NCBI GenBank assembly: GCA_036566745.1
Contig: DATCVR010000310.1
Span: 1 to 21,172, forward strand
Source: DATCVR01 sp036566745
GTDB taxonomy: Bacteria > Actinomycetota > Actinomycetes > Jiangellales > Jiangellaceae
Reading direction: 5' to 3'
Length of the DNA stretch: 21,172 bases
Below the pieces are notes generated by a model that ran no database searches, was not told the DNA's origin, and worked only from the letters and a program-made list of their open reading frames with translations. Of this stretch, positions 7,750-14,275 are shown piece by piece. The stretch's first letter is position 1; each line of letters opens with the position of its first letter. The translations under genes were made by a program, and so were the position numbers.

Positions 7750-7760
7750 TCGACCCGGCC
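7738..7760 (+). terminator. Bidirectional terminator hairpin between tauE and the DAHP-synthase-like gene
   Basis: A perfect 9-bp stem (GGCCGGGTC / GACCCGGCC) with a 5-nt TGATC loop lies where the two genes converge. The left arm codes for the last residues of the exporter and its TGA stop is in the loop. The symmetry would serve transcripts from both strands; the minus-strand gene ends at 7778. Confidence 0.6.
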
Positions 7761-7777
7761 AGCTCAGCTACGACGGG

Positions 7778-8836
7778 TCAGACGACCGAGGCGAGCTCGG
7801 CGGCGTTGGACCGCCCGACCAGGGGCGGCAGCCGCCGAACCGCCGAGGCCAGCTCGCGGAGCTCGGCACCGGCAAGCGCCTGCTGTCCGTCGCAGAGGGC
7901 TTCCTCGGGCTCGGGATGGATGTCGACTACGATGCCGTCGCCGCCCACGGCGATCGCGGCCCGCGACAGCGGCAGCACGAGGTCGCGGCGGCCCGCGGCG
8001 TGGGACGGGTCGACCACCACCGGCAGATGGGACAGGCTCTGGACGACGGGTACCGCCGAGATGTCGAGGGTATGGCGGGTGGTGGGCTCGAAGGTGCGGA
8101 TGCCGCGCTCGCACAGGACGATGTCGAGGTTGCCGCGCTGGGCGATGTACTCGGCGGCCATCAGCCATTCCTCGATGGTGGCCTGCATGCCGCGCTCGAG
8201 CAGGACCGGCAGCCCGGCGCTGCCCACGGCCCCCAGGAGGGCGTAGTTGTGCATGTTGGTGGCGCCGATCTGGATCATGTCGGCGTAGCCCGCCACGAGC
8301 TGGACGTCGCCCGCGTCGAGGACCTCGGTGACCACCGGCAGCCCGGTGGCCTCGCGGGCCTCGGCGAGGATCTTGAGGCCGGCCTCGCCGAGCCCCTGGA
8401 AGTCGCGGGGCGAGGTGCGCGGCGTGAACGCTCCGCCGCGCAGGAGCGTGGCGCCGGCGCCCTTGGCCATCTCGGCCGCGTCGAGGGTCTGGCTCAGCGA
8501 CTCGACCGCGCACGGCCCCGCGATCAGCGTGAAGGTGTCCGGGCCGATCGGAACGCCGCCGCCGGCGACCAGGCCGGTACCGACCACCACGGTGCTACGC
8601 CCGAGGTGGTGGTCGAGGCTGATCAGCTTGTACGGGGTGGACACCCGAATGACGTCGACCACGCCGTCCATACGGCGGAGGTTGAGCGCCCGGAAGTCGT
8701 CGACGTCGCCGACGAGACCGACGATGGTGCGGCGTAGGCCGCGACTGACGAAGGCCTCACCACCGGCCCGGCGAACGCGGGTGAGGACGGCCTCGACCTG
8801 AGTCTCGCTGGCGGTGGGTGACATCACGACGACCAT
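7778..8836 (-). CDS. aroF: Class I-beta DAHP-synthase-like protein with altered active site
   Basis: A 352-residue protein that aligns along its length with the Thermotoga-type DAHP synthase: an N-terminal ferredoxin-like regulatory domain (about 1-70, ending RVSTPYKLIS) and a TIM-barrel domain with LIAGPCAVES, LCERGIRTFE, VDPSHAAGRRDLV and HPEPEEALCDGQQAL. Metal ligands Cys109, His279 and Asp316 are kept. Four normally invariant sites differ: FKPRTSP reads FTPRTSP (Thr138), IGARN reads IGATN (Thr193), LLKRG reads LLERG (Glu214), and the metal-ligand Glu is Asp305. Automatic annotation would call it aroF; I doubt it makes DAHP. The ATG at 8836 is set by GAGGGGAG 6 nt upstream and the conserved MVVVM start. 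The frame is clean and regulatory domain and promoter are intact, so it does not look like a decaying gene. Confidence 0.9.
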   Translation of the reverse strand: MVVVMSPTASETQVEAVLTRVRRAGGEAFVSRGLRRTIVGLVGDVDDFRALNLRRMDGVVDVIRVSTPYKLISLDHHLGRSTVVVGTGLVAGGGVPIGPDTFTLIAGPCAVESLSQTLDAAEMAKGAGATLLRGGAFTPRTSPRDFQGLGEAGLKILAEAREATGLPVVTEVLDAGDVQLVAGYADMIQIGATNMHNYALLGAVGSAGLPVLLERGMQATIEEWLMAAEYIAQRGNLDIVLCERGIRTFEPTTRHTLDISAVPVVQSLSHLPVVVDPSHAAGRRDLVLPLSRAAIAVGGDGIVVDIHPEPEEALCDGQQALAGAELRELASAVRRLPPLVGRSNAAELASVV

Positions 8837-8918
8837 GGTCGACTCCCCTCGTCCGAAGATCGACGGTAGGCCAGGATGTGGGCGGTTGTGACCTCTCGTC
8901 CGTTCCGTAAGACATTTG

Positions 8919-8946
8919 ATTACAGTCCGGTCACTGCGTATGTCAC
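8919..8946 (-). promoter_or_regulatory. Promoter of the DAHP-synthase-like gene
   Basis: On the minus strand GTGACA (plus 8941-8946, 5/6 to TTGACA) and TGTAAT (plus 8919-8924, 5/6 to TATAAT) are 16 nt apart. It is the best vegetative-type promoter in the window. The -35 overlaps the stop codon of nfo. A second GTGAC lies 12 nt after the first, and TTACAGT / ACTGTAA form an inverted pair at 8921-8927 and 8969-8975. The predicted leader is about 75 nt. Confidence 0.55.
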
Positions 8947-9827
8947 ATTTCCGGACCATCTGCGCGCGACTGTAACTTCGCGAGCACGGCGAGGTCGGCG
9001 GCGTAGGCCTCCGGACCGCCCGGCGTCTCCAGCACCACAGGCAGGCCGGCCACGGCGGGATGGGCCAGGAGCTCGCCGAACGGGGCCACCCCGATGTGGC
9101 CCTCGCCGATGCGGGCATGGCGGTCGCGCAACGACCCGCAGACGTCCATCGAGTCGTTGGCGTGCACGGCCGCGAGCCGCCCGTCGCCCGCCAGGTCGAC
9201 GAGCCGGTCGAGCGCGGCCGTCATGGCGCCGGCCGGGGCGAGGTCGTGACCCGCGGCGAAGGCGTGGCAGGTGTCGAGGCACACCCGCGCCCGCGGATGG
9301 CCTTCGAGTGCGTCGAGATACTCCGCGAGGTCGTCGATGGTGGCGCACAGCGAGCGTCCCTGACCGGCTGTGGGCTCGAGCAGGACGTCGGGGGAGTCGT
9401 CGTCGAGGCCGTCCAGCAGCGGCAGGAGCGCCTCGCGGACCTGTTTCAGGGCGACGTCGTGGCCACCGGCCTGGACGCCCGAGCCGGTGTGGACGACGAC
9501 GCCGGCGGCTCCGATGTCGCGGCCTCGGCGCAGCGCGTGGGCGACAGCGGCCCGGGACCGCGCGTAGGTGAGCTGCGTGGGGCTGCCCAGGTTGACCAGG
9601 TAGGGCGCGTGGACGAGCACGGTCATCGACCGTTGGCCCGCCGCCTCGCGGAAGCTCGCGTCGGCGGCCGGGTCGCCCGGCGTGAGCGCCCACCCTCGCG
9701 GATTGCTCAGGAAGACCTGCACCGACGCCGCGCCGAGCTCGGCCGCCCGTTGGGGCACCGTCGCCAGCCGGCCCGCCGCCGGAAGGTGAGTGCCGAGCCG
9801 TGCTGGTGCGCCGGTCAGAAGACCCAC
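8943..9827 (-). CDS. nfo: Endonuclease IV (AP endonuclease, deoxyribonuclease IV)
   Basis: A 294-residue AP-endonuclease-2-family protein that cuts DNA 5' of abasic sites in base-excision repair. All nine zinc ligands of the family are visible: His73, His113, Glu151, Asp185, His188, His222, Asp235, His237 and Glu267. They sit in VHAPYLVNLGSP, VVHTGSG, LLEPTAGQG, CLDTCHAFAAGHD, VHANDS, DRHARIGEGH and LETPGG, at offsets of 4-6 from the E. coli protein. The GTG start at 9827 lies inside the end of the kinase gene (13-nt overlap) and gives the expected short lead before RLGTHLPAAG; no better start exists. Translation is probably coupled to the kinase. The stop overlaps the promoter of the next gene. 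Confidence 0.93.
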   Translation of the reverse strand: MGLLTGAPARLGTHLPAAGRLATVPQRAAELGAASVQVFLSNPRGWALTPGDPAADASFREAAGQRSMTVLVHAPYLVNLGSPTQLTYARSRAAVAHALRRGRDIGAAGVVVHTGSGVQAGGHDVALKQVREALLPLLDGLDDDSPDVLLEPTAGQGRSLCATIDDLAEYLDALEGHPRARVCLDTCHAFAAGHDLAPAGAMTAALDRLVDLAGDGRLAAVHANDSMDVCGSLRDRHARIGEGHIGVAPFGELLAHPAVAGLPVVLETPGGPEAYAADLAVLAKLQSRADGPEM

Positions 9828-11878
9828 AGGGTCACGGCCGAGTCGGGTGGGAGGGTGCCGCCGTCGGGATCCTGGCGGAGCACCCGGGGATCGCGACCGG
9901 AGTCGGGACTGGGCAGCACGCCGCGAACGTCGACCCGGAGGCCGGCGTCCTCGATCATCCGCTGGGCGTCGCTGAGCTTCTCGCCGCTGACCTGGGGCAC
10001 CTCGATGGCCTCGCGCCCAGCCGAGATCACCAGGTGGACCTCGTCGCCGCGGAACCCGGTGCCGCTCGCCGGCTCCTGCGAGATGACGACGCCGACTGCG
10101 ACGGAGTCGGAGAACTGGACTTCCCTCGTCACGGTGAGCCCGGCACCTCCGAGGGCCGCCTCGGCATCGGTCGCCGGCTGGCCGGTGAAGTCGGTGATCT
10201 CGACCGGCTCGCGTCCCTTGCTCACCACCAGCGCGACGACGTCGCCGCTGCGTGCCTGTTCACCCGCGGGCGTACCCTGCGAGATCACCACGCCCGCGGC
10301 GATCGTGTCGTGGAACTGCTCGGTGACCGTGGCGGTGAGAGTGGCCTTGTCGAGGGCGGCGTTGGCGTCGTCGAGACTCAGGCCGTCGACCTTGGGCACT
10401 TCGTAGCGCTCCGGGCCCTTGGACACGACGTACGCGATCTCGCCGTCGCGCAGGATCTGCTCGCCCGGCCGCGGATCGGTGCTGACCACGAGCCCGGTCT
10501 CGACCGTCTCGGAGAACGCCTCGCCGTCGGGGCGTGCGACCAGGCCGGCGTCGACCGCCTCCTGCTCGGCGGCCTCGGCCGAGAGGTTGAGCAGCGACGG
10601 CGTGGACGTCCAGCGCCCGGACCCGAACCACCACGCGGCCACGGCGATGCCGACGGCCACGAGCAGGATGAAGAGGAACAGGATCGCCCCGCGCTTGCTG
10701 CGGCGGCGCTCGGCCTCGGCCGCGGCGCGGTTCTTGGCCTCGTTGCGGTCACGACGATCGGAGTGCCGCCGCGGCGACTCGGCCGTCGGCGCCAGCGAGA
10801 TGACCTTGGTCTGGGACGGCTGCTGCTGGGACGCCTGCGCCGCGGCGGCCGGAGGTGGCGGAGGCGGAGGCCCGAGCGGGTTGGGCGGTGTGGACGCGGT
10901 GCCGATCCGGCCGTTCGCGTCGCTGTCCTCGGGGATGTCGGCCACCGGGACGACCAGGGCCTCGCTCAGGGTGACGCCGGCGGTCTCGATCGGCTCGGCG
11001 TCGGCCACGGTTTCGTCGGCGACGGTGTCGTCGCCGATGGTGGCGCGGGCCTGCCGGACGGCGGCGAGGAAACGGCCGGCGTCGGCGTAGCGCGACCCGG
11101 GCTCGCGCGACGTTGCGGTGCGCACCAGCTCGTCGACGGCGGGCGGGATCCCCGGGACGACCGTGGACGGTGCGGGAACGTCCTCGTCGATGTGGCGGCG
11201 CACGATGACGAAGTCGGTGGGGCCGGTGTGAGGGGTGGCGCCGGTGAGCAGCTCGAAGAGCATGATCCCGGCGGAGTAGACGTCCGAGCGGGTGGTGGCC
11301 GACTCGCCCAGCGCCTGCTCGGGTGAGATGTAGTTGACCGTGCCGAGGAGGAGCCCGCGGGTGGTCCCGGTGGAGGTGCTCACCGCGCGGGCCAGGCCGA
11401 AGTCGGCCACCCGGACCCGGCCGTCGTTGCCGACCAGGACGTTCTCGGGCTTGACGTCGCGATGGATGATGCCGGCCTGGTGGGCGGCGCTGAGGGCCGA
11501 GAGCACCGACTCGGCGACCTCGAGGGCGAGCGCGGCGTCGAGCCGCTGACGTTCGCGCAGCACCTCGCGCAGCGTCCGGCCGTCGACGAACTCCATGGCC
11601 AGGTAGACCGCGCCGGAGTCCTCGCCCTGGTCGAAGACACCCACCACGTGCGGGTCGGACAGGCGGGCGGCCGAGCGGGCCTCACCGATGAAGCGGGCGA
11701 CGAACTCGTCGTCGGCAGCGAGCTCGGCATGCATGACCTTCAGGGCTACGCGACGGTCGAGGCGGGTGTCGACGGCGCGGTAGACCGTGGCCATACCACC
11801 GCGGGCGAGCAGCGCCTCGACCCGGTAGCGACCGTCGAGCAGGCGGCCGACCGGCGCGTCGGAGACGGAGATGTCCAC
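9815..11878 (-). CDS. PknL-type serine/threonine protein kinase with PASTA domains
   Basis: A 687-residue membrane kinase. The kinase domain (about 16-275) has a glycine loop ARGGMATVY, ATP-binding Lys47 in VALKVM, Glu66, IIHRDVKPENVL with catalytic Asp141, DFG at 159-161 and SPE at 185-187, so it should be active. A linker rich in Asp, Pro (PPPPPPP) and Gln follows, then a basic stretch, one transmembrane helix (about 397-419) and four PASTA repeats (about 425-488, 491-556, 558-622, 624-687) outside the cell that would sense peptidoglycan fragments or lipid II. The kinase domain resembles mycobacterial PknL, which in M. tuberculosis also lies near aroG; the M. tuberculosis protein lacks the PASTA part, as I recall. 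The start GTG directly follows a leaderless-type -10. It is first in a likely unit with nfo. Confidence 0.94.
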   Translation of the reverse strand: MDISVSDAPVGRLLDGRYRVEALLARGGMATVYRAVDTRLDRRVALKVMHAELAADDEFVARFIGEARSAARLSDPHVVGVFDQGEDSGAVYLAMEFVDGRTLREVLRERQRLDAALALEVAESVLSALSAAHQAGIIHRDVKPENVLVGNDGRVRVADFGLARAVSTSTGTTRGLLLGTVNYISPEQALGESATTRSDVYSAGIMLFELLTGATPHTGPTDFVIVRRHIDEDVPAPSTVVPGIPPAVDELVRTATSREPGSRYADAGRFLAAVRQARATIGDDTVADETVADAEPIETAGVTLSEALVVPVADIPEDSDANGRIGTASTPPNPLGPPPPPPPAAAAQASQQQPSQTKVISLAPTAESPRRHSDRRDRNEAKNRAAAEAERRRSKRGAILFLFILLVAVGIAVAAWWFGSGRWTSTPSLLNLSAEAAEQEAVDAGLVARPDGEAFSETVETGLVVSTDPRPGEQILRDGEIAYVVSKGPERYEVPKVDGLSLDDANAALDKATLTATVTEQFHDTIAAGVVISQGTPAGEQARSGDVVALVVSKGREPVEITDFTGQPATDAEAALGGAGLTVTREVQFSDSVAVGVVISQEPASGTGFRGDEVHLVISAGREAIEVPQVSGEKLSDAQRMIEDAGLRVDVRGVLPSPDSGRDPRVLRQDPDGGTLPPDSAVTLWVF

Positions 11879-11884
11879 GGTGGG

Positions 11885-11905
11885 AGTGTACGGTCGGCGC
11901 CGACC
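11885..11905 (-). promoter_or_regulatory. Leaderless promoter of the PASTA kinase with an adjoining 14-bp palindrome
   Basis: On the minus strand TACACT (plus 11885-11890) ends 6 nt before the GTG at 11878, with no ribosome site. One base further upstream lies the perfect palindrome GGTCGGCGCCGACC (11892-11905), inside what would be the -35/-10 spacer. That position suits a repressor site. No clear -35 hexamer is seen. Confidence 0.55.
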
Positions 11906-11984
11906 CGCTTTGCCCCCGACACGGCCTGGAACCCTCGGCCGAAAGGGTGCACGACCACGTCTGGCGTCCGCGTCCGAGGCGGGC

Positions 11985-11998
11985 TAGGGTCCCGGGGC
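11985..11998 (+). promoter_or_regulatory. Leaderless-type -10 element of the SseB-family gene
   Basis: TAGGGT at 11985-11990 ends 8 nt before the GTG at 11999. CTGGCG at 11961-11966 could serve as a poor -35 with an 18-nt spacer. This promoter diverges from that of the kinase within a 120-nt gap. Confidence 0.5.
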
Positions 11999-12655
11999 GT
12001 GACCTCCGATCAGGGCAAGCACCTGCCGACGAACGCCTTCGAGGGCGACGACGGCGGCGCCGACCCCGGTGTCGTCGCAGCTCTGAACGCTCACGAGCGC
12101 GGCGACGGCGGTGTGGCCGACGTGCTCTCGGCGCTGGCGAGCAGCAGGCTGCTGGTGCCGGTCGTCGCGGTGCTCGACGAGCTGGAGGACGAGCCCACCG
12201 CCCCTGCCGACGCACCAGCCGAGACGGCCCCTCCGGCTGCCGACGGGCTGCGCGCCGAGAAGTCGTCCCACATGGCCACCGTGTCGACCATGGGGCGCGA
12301 CGGCCGGCGCGGCATGCTGGCCTTCACCAGCGTCGAGTCGCTTCGCCGCTGGGACGCCGCGGCCCGTCCGGTGCCGGTGGCCACCCGCAGCGCGGCCGAG
12401 GCGGCGCTGGCCGACGGCGCCGAAGCGCTGGTCATCGATCTCGCGGGCCCGGTGGTGTTCGCGGTCGACGCTCCCGAGCTCCGCTCACTGGCGTCGGGCT
12501 GGCGTGCTCACGGCGCGTGGGCCGGCGCCGGCCGCGCCGCTCCGGCCGAGGTCGTCGACGACCACGTCAACCGCCGTCGCCGCGAGCGCCTGTTCCGGGC
12601 GCGCACTCTGGCGGCGCGGTCGTGGCGCAGGGTCAGGAGTAGACCGGACCGGTGA
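11999..12655 (+). CDS. SseB-family N-terminal domain protein
   Basis: A 218-residue cytosolic protein of the SseB-like family common in actinomycetes upstream of infC. The N-terminus has VVAALNAHERGDGGVADVLSALA-type sequence, then LLVPVVAVLDELED. An acidic/Pro/Ala linker follows, then the domain core with MATVSTMGRDGRRGMLAFTS, ESLRRWDAAARPVPVA and EALVIDLAGPVVFAVD. The C-terminus is Arg-rich. No catalytic residues are recognisable and the molecular role of the actinobacterial family is not established. GTG at 11999 is chosen because it fits the leaderless promoter and the start of conserved sequence; the frame is open further upstream, but that part would lie inside the divergent kinase gene. 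Its 3' end overlaps the converging DUF1844 gene by 23 bp. Confidence 0.82.
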   Translation: MTSDQGKHLPTNAFEGDDGGADPGVVAALNAHERGDGGVADVLSALASSRLLVPVVAVLDELEDEPTAPADAPAETAPPAADGLRAEKSSHMATVSTMGRDGRRGMLAFTSVESLRRWDAAARPVPVATRSAAEAALADGAEALVIDLAGPVVFAVDAPELRSLASGWRAHGAWAGAGRAAPAEVVDDHVNRRRRERLFRARTLAARSWRRVRSRPDR

Positions 12656-13028
12656 GCTTCTCGCCCGGCCCCTCACCCGGGGCGTCCGGCAGTGCCGACG
12701 CCTCGCGGAACGCCAGCTGGAGGCTGCGCAAGCCGTCGCGCAGCGGTGCCGCGTGGTGGTGGCCGAGGTAGGGCGTGGCGGCGGTGATCAGCCCGGCGAG
12801 CGCCTCGATCAGGGTGCGGGCCTGGTCGAGATCGCGGTGCCCGGGGAGGTCCTCGGCCAGGCCGAGGTTGACGGCGGCGGCGCTCATCAGGTGGACCGCC
12901 GCGGTGGAGACCACCTCGATGGCCGGCACCTCGGCGATGTCGCGGGTGGCCTGCGATCCGGGCTCGCCCGGTACCGGCTGAGGGGCAGTGGTGGGGTGAT
13001 CGTCGGGGATGTGCTGTGGCGTGGTCAT
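12633..13028 (-). CDS. DUF1844 family protein
   Basis: A 131-residue protein of unknown function, typically found divergent from infC in actinomycetes. A Pro/His-rich N-terminal part (about 1-35) leads into the helical core: EVVSTAAVHLMSAAAVNLGL, then DQARTLIEALAGLITAA and LRDGLRSLQLAFREA. ATG at 13028 is chosen over an upstream in-frame ATG at 13115 because GAAAGG lies 9 nt before it and the upstream residues do not fit the family. It ends inside the SseB-family gene (tail-to-tail overlap of 23 bp). There is no membrane segment and no visible catalytic motif. Confidence 0.85.
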   Translation of the reverse strand: MTTPQHIPDDHPTTAPQPVPGEPGSQATRDIAEVPAIEVVSTAAVHLMSAAAVNLGLAEDLPGHRDLDQARTLIEALAGLITAATPYLGHHHAAPLRDGLRSLQLAFREASALPDAPGEGPGEKLTGPVYS

Positions 13029-13149
13029 CCGTGGTAGCCTTTCACACCGACCGGTCCGCTTTGCCCAGACACCTGTGCGAGGCGGCACGCCAAGTGGAGA
13101 GTCTCCCACCCGCAACGATCGTCCAGATCGTCGGGTCCCAGGTCCCAGG

Positions 13150-13318
13150 CGCCCTTCGGGGCGGCTGATCTCGTCGCGACGCCGCGAGGCGCTGCGGCGG
13201 TCTTGGGTATATCGGCCTCCACTCGGTGTGATCGAGCGGAGGCCTTCGTCATTGTGGGCCCCAGGCGATTCCGGTCACGCATCACGGCAGTTCCACACCG
13301 CTTCAACAGGAGGACGGC
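13150..13318 (+). promoter_or_regulatory. Structured 5' leader of infC-rpmI-rplT with attenuator-like hairpin
   Basis: The 290-nt gap before infC holds several hairpins: a UUCG-capped 5-bp stem at 13150-13163, a GCCGC/GCGGC stem at 13181-13198, and a long one at 13214-13244 (7 bp + one A/C mismatch + 4 bp, 7-nt loop) followed by TTCGTCATT. The last looks like an intrinsic terminator placed about 65 nt before the infC ribosome site, so it may act as an attenuator. A tandem GGTCCCA pair is at 13134-13147. A TAGCCT at 13035-13040 is a possible -10, without a good -35. Control of this operon by L20 or IF3 through its leader is known in other bacteria; here it is inference. Confidence 0.5.
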
Positions 13319-13999
13319 ATCAGCGTCGAGCCCCGCATCAACGACCGGATCCGCGTTCCGGAGGTCCGGCTCGTCGGCCCCAACGGTGAGCAGGTCGGCA
13401 TCGTCCGTATCGAGGATGCCCTCAGGCTGGCCGGCGAGGCCGATCTCGATCTGGTCGAGGTAGCCCCGGGTGCACGCCCGCCCGTGGCCAAGCTCATGGA
13501 CTACGGCAAGTTCAAGTACGAGTCGGCGATGAAGGATCGCGCGGCACGTCGCAACCAGTCGCACGTCCTGATCAAGGAGCAGAAGCTCCGCCCGAAGATC
13601 GACACGCACGATTACGAGACCAAGAAACGCAACGTCGAGCGCTTCCTGGCCGAGGGTGACAAGGTCAAGGTCACCATCATGTTCCGGGGCCGCGAGCAGT
13701 CGCGCCCCGAGCTCGGTTTCCGCTTGCTCCAGCGGCTGGCCGCCGACGTCGAGGAACTCGGCTTCGTCGAGTCCACGCCGAAGCAGGACGGCCGTAACAT
13801 GATCATGGTCTTGGGGCCTCACAAGAAGAAGGCCGACGCCAAGGCCGAGCGCGAGGCCGCCAAGGCCGAGCGTCTGGCACAGCGCCGGGCCGACGACGAG
13901 GCCGAGCGGGCCGAGCGTCAGGCCGGTCGCGAGGCCGCCGAGGCCGAGCGGGCCGAGCGCCCGGCCAAGGAACCCGCCCCGGCCGAGAACGAAGACTAA
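13319..13999 (+). CDS. infC: Translation initiation factor IF-3 (AUC start codon)
   Basis: A 226-residue IF-3, which binds the 30S subunit, blocks premature 50S joining and checks the initiator tRNA and start codon. The N domain (about 6-75) has RINDRIRVPEVRLVGPNGEQ and LMDYGKFKYE; the C domain (about 85-170) has KEQKLRPKIDTHDYETK, VTIMFRGREQSRPE and STPKQDGRNMIMVLGPHKKK. A charged Ala/Glu/Arg-rich extension of about 55 residues follows, as in other actinomycetes. No ATG, GTG or TTG suits the N-terminus: a perfect AGGAGG (13308-13313) stands 5 nt before ATC at 13319, which must be the start. Non-AUG starts are a hallmark of infC and underlie its autoregulation in E. coli. It heads the infC-rpmI-rplT operon. 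A caller restricted to normal starts would begin at 13484 and lose 55 residues. Confidence 0.93.
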   Translation: MSVEPRINDRIRVPEVRLVGPNGEQVGIVRIEDALRLAGEADLDLVEVAPGARPPVAKLMDYGKFKYESAMKDRAARRNQSHVLIKEQKLRPKIDTHDYETKKRNVERFLAEGDKVKVTIMFRGREQSRPELGFRLLQRLAADVEELGFVESTPKQDGRNMIMVLGPHKKKADAKAEREAAKAERLAQRRADDEAERAERQAGREAAEAERAERPAKEPAPAENED

Positions 14000-14016
14000 G
14001 AGGAGAAGACGGCGCG

Positions 14017-14211
14017 ATGCCGAAGAACAAGACGCACAGCGGTGCCAAGAAGCGCTTCCGGGTGACCGGCAGCGGCAAGATCCTTCGCCAGAAGGCCAAC
14101 CGCCGGCACTACTTGGAGCACAAGCCGACCACGCTCACGCGTCGCCTCAACGGCACCGTCGAGGTTGCCGAGGGCGACGTCAAGCGCATCAAGAAGCTGC
14201 TCGGCAAGTAA
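14017..14211 (+). CDS. rpmI: 50S ribosomal protein bL35
   Basis: A 64-residue, strongly basic bL35 with the usual start MPKNKTHSGAKKRFRVTGSG and the ending KRIKKLLGK, at full family length. GAGGAG begins right after the infC stop, 11 nt before the ATG, so the three genes are closely linked. It is a structural part of the large ribosomal subunit. Confidence 0.97.
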   Translation: MPKNKTHSGAKKRFRVTGSGKILRQKANRRHYLEHKPTTLTRRLNGTVEVAEGDVKRIKKLLGK

Positions 14212-14275
14212 CTGCCCGCCGCGACGTAGACGACATCACCGGCCCGATGCTGGCCGGACCTAGCAAGGAGTACCA

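Noticed and set aside
8969..8975. TTACAGT/ACTGTAA inverted pair around the nfo end as an operator
   Set aside because: The arms are 41 nt apart and one lies in nfo coding sequence; too far for a simple operator, noted only with the promoter.
9800..11326. 508-codon plus-strand ORF opposite the PASTA kinase
   Set aside because: No family features; the kinase and PASTA repeats on the minus strand explain the sequence.
11892..11905. Palindrome before the kinase read as a terminator for a minus-strand gene upstream
   Set aside because: No minus-strand gene ends there; the next gene upstream on that side is the divergent SseB-family gene.
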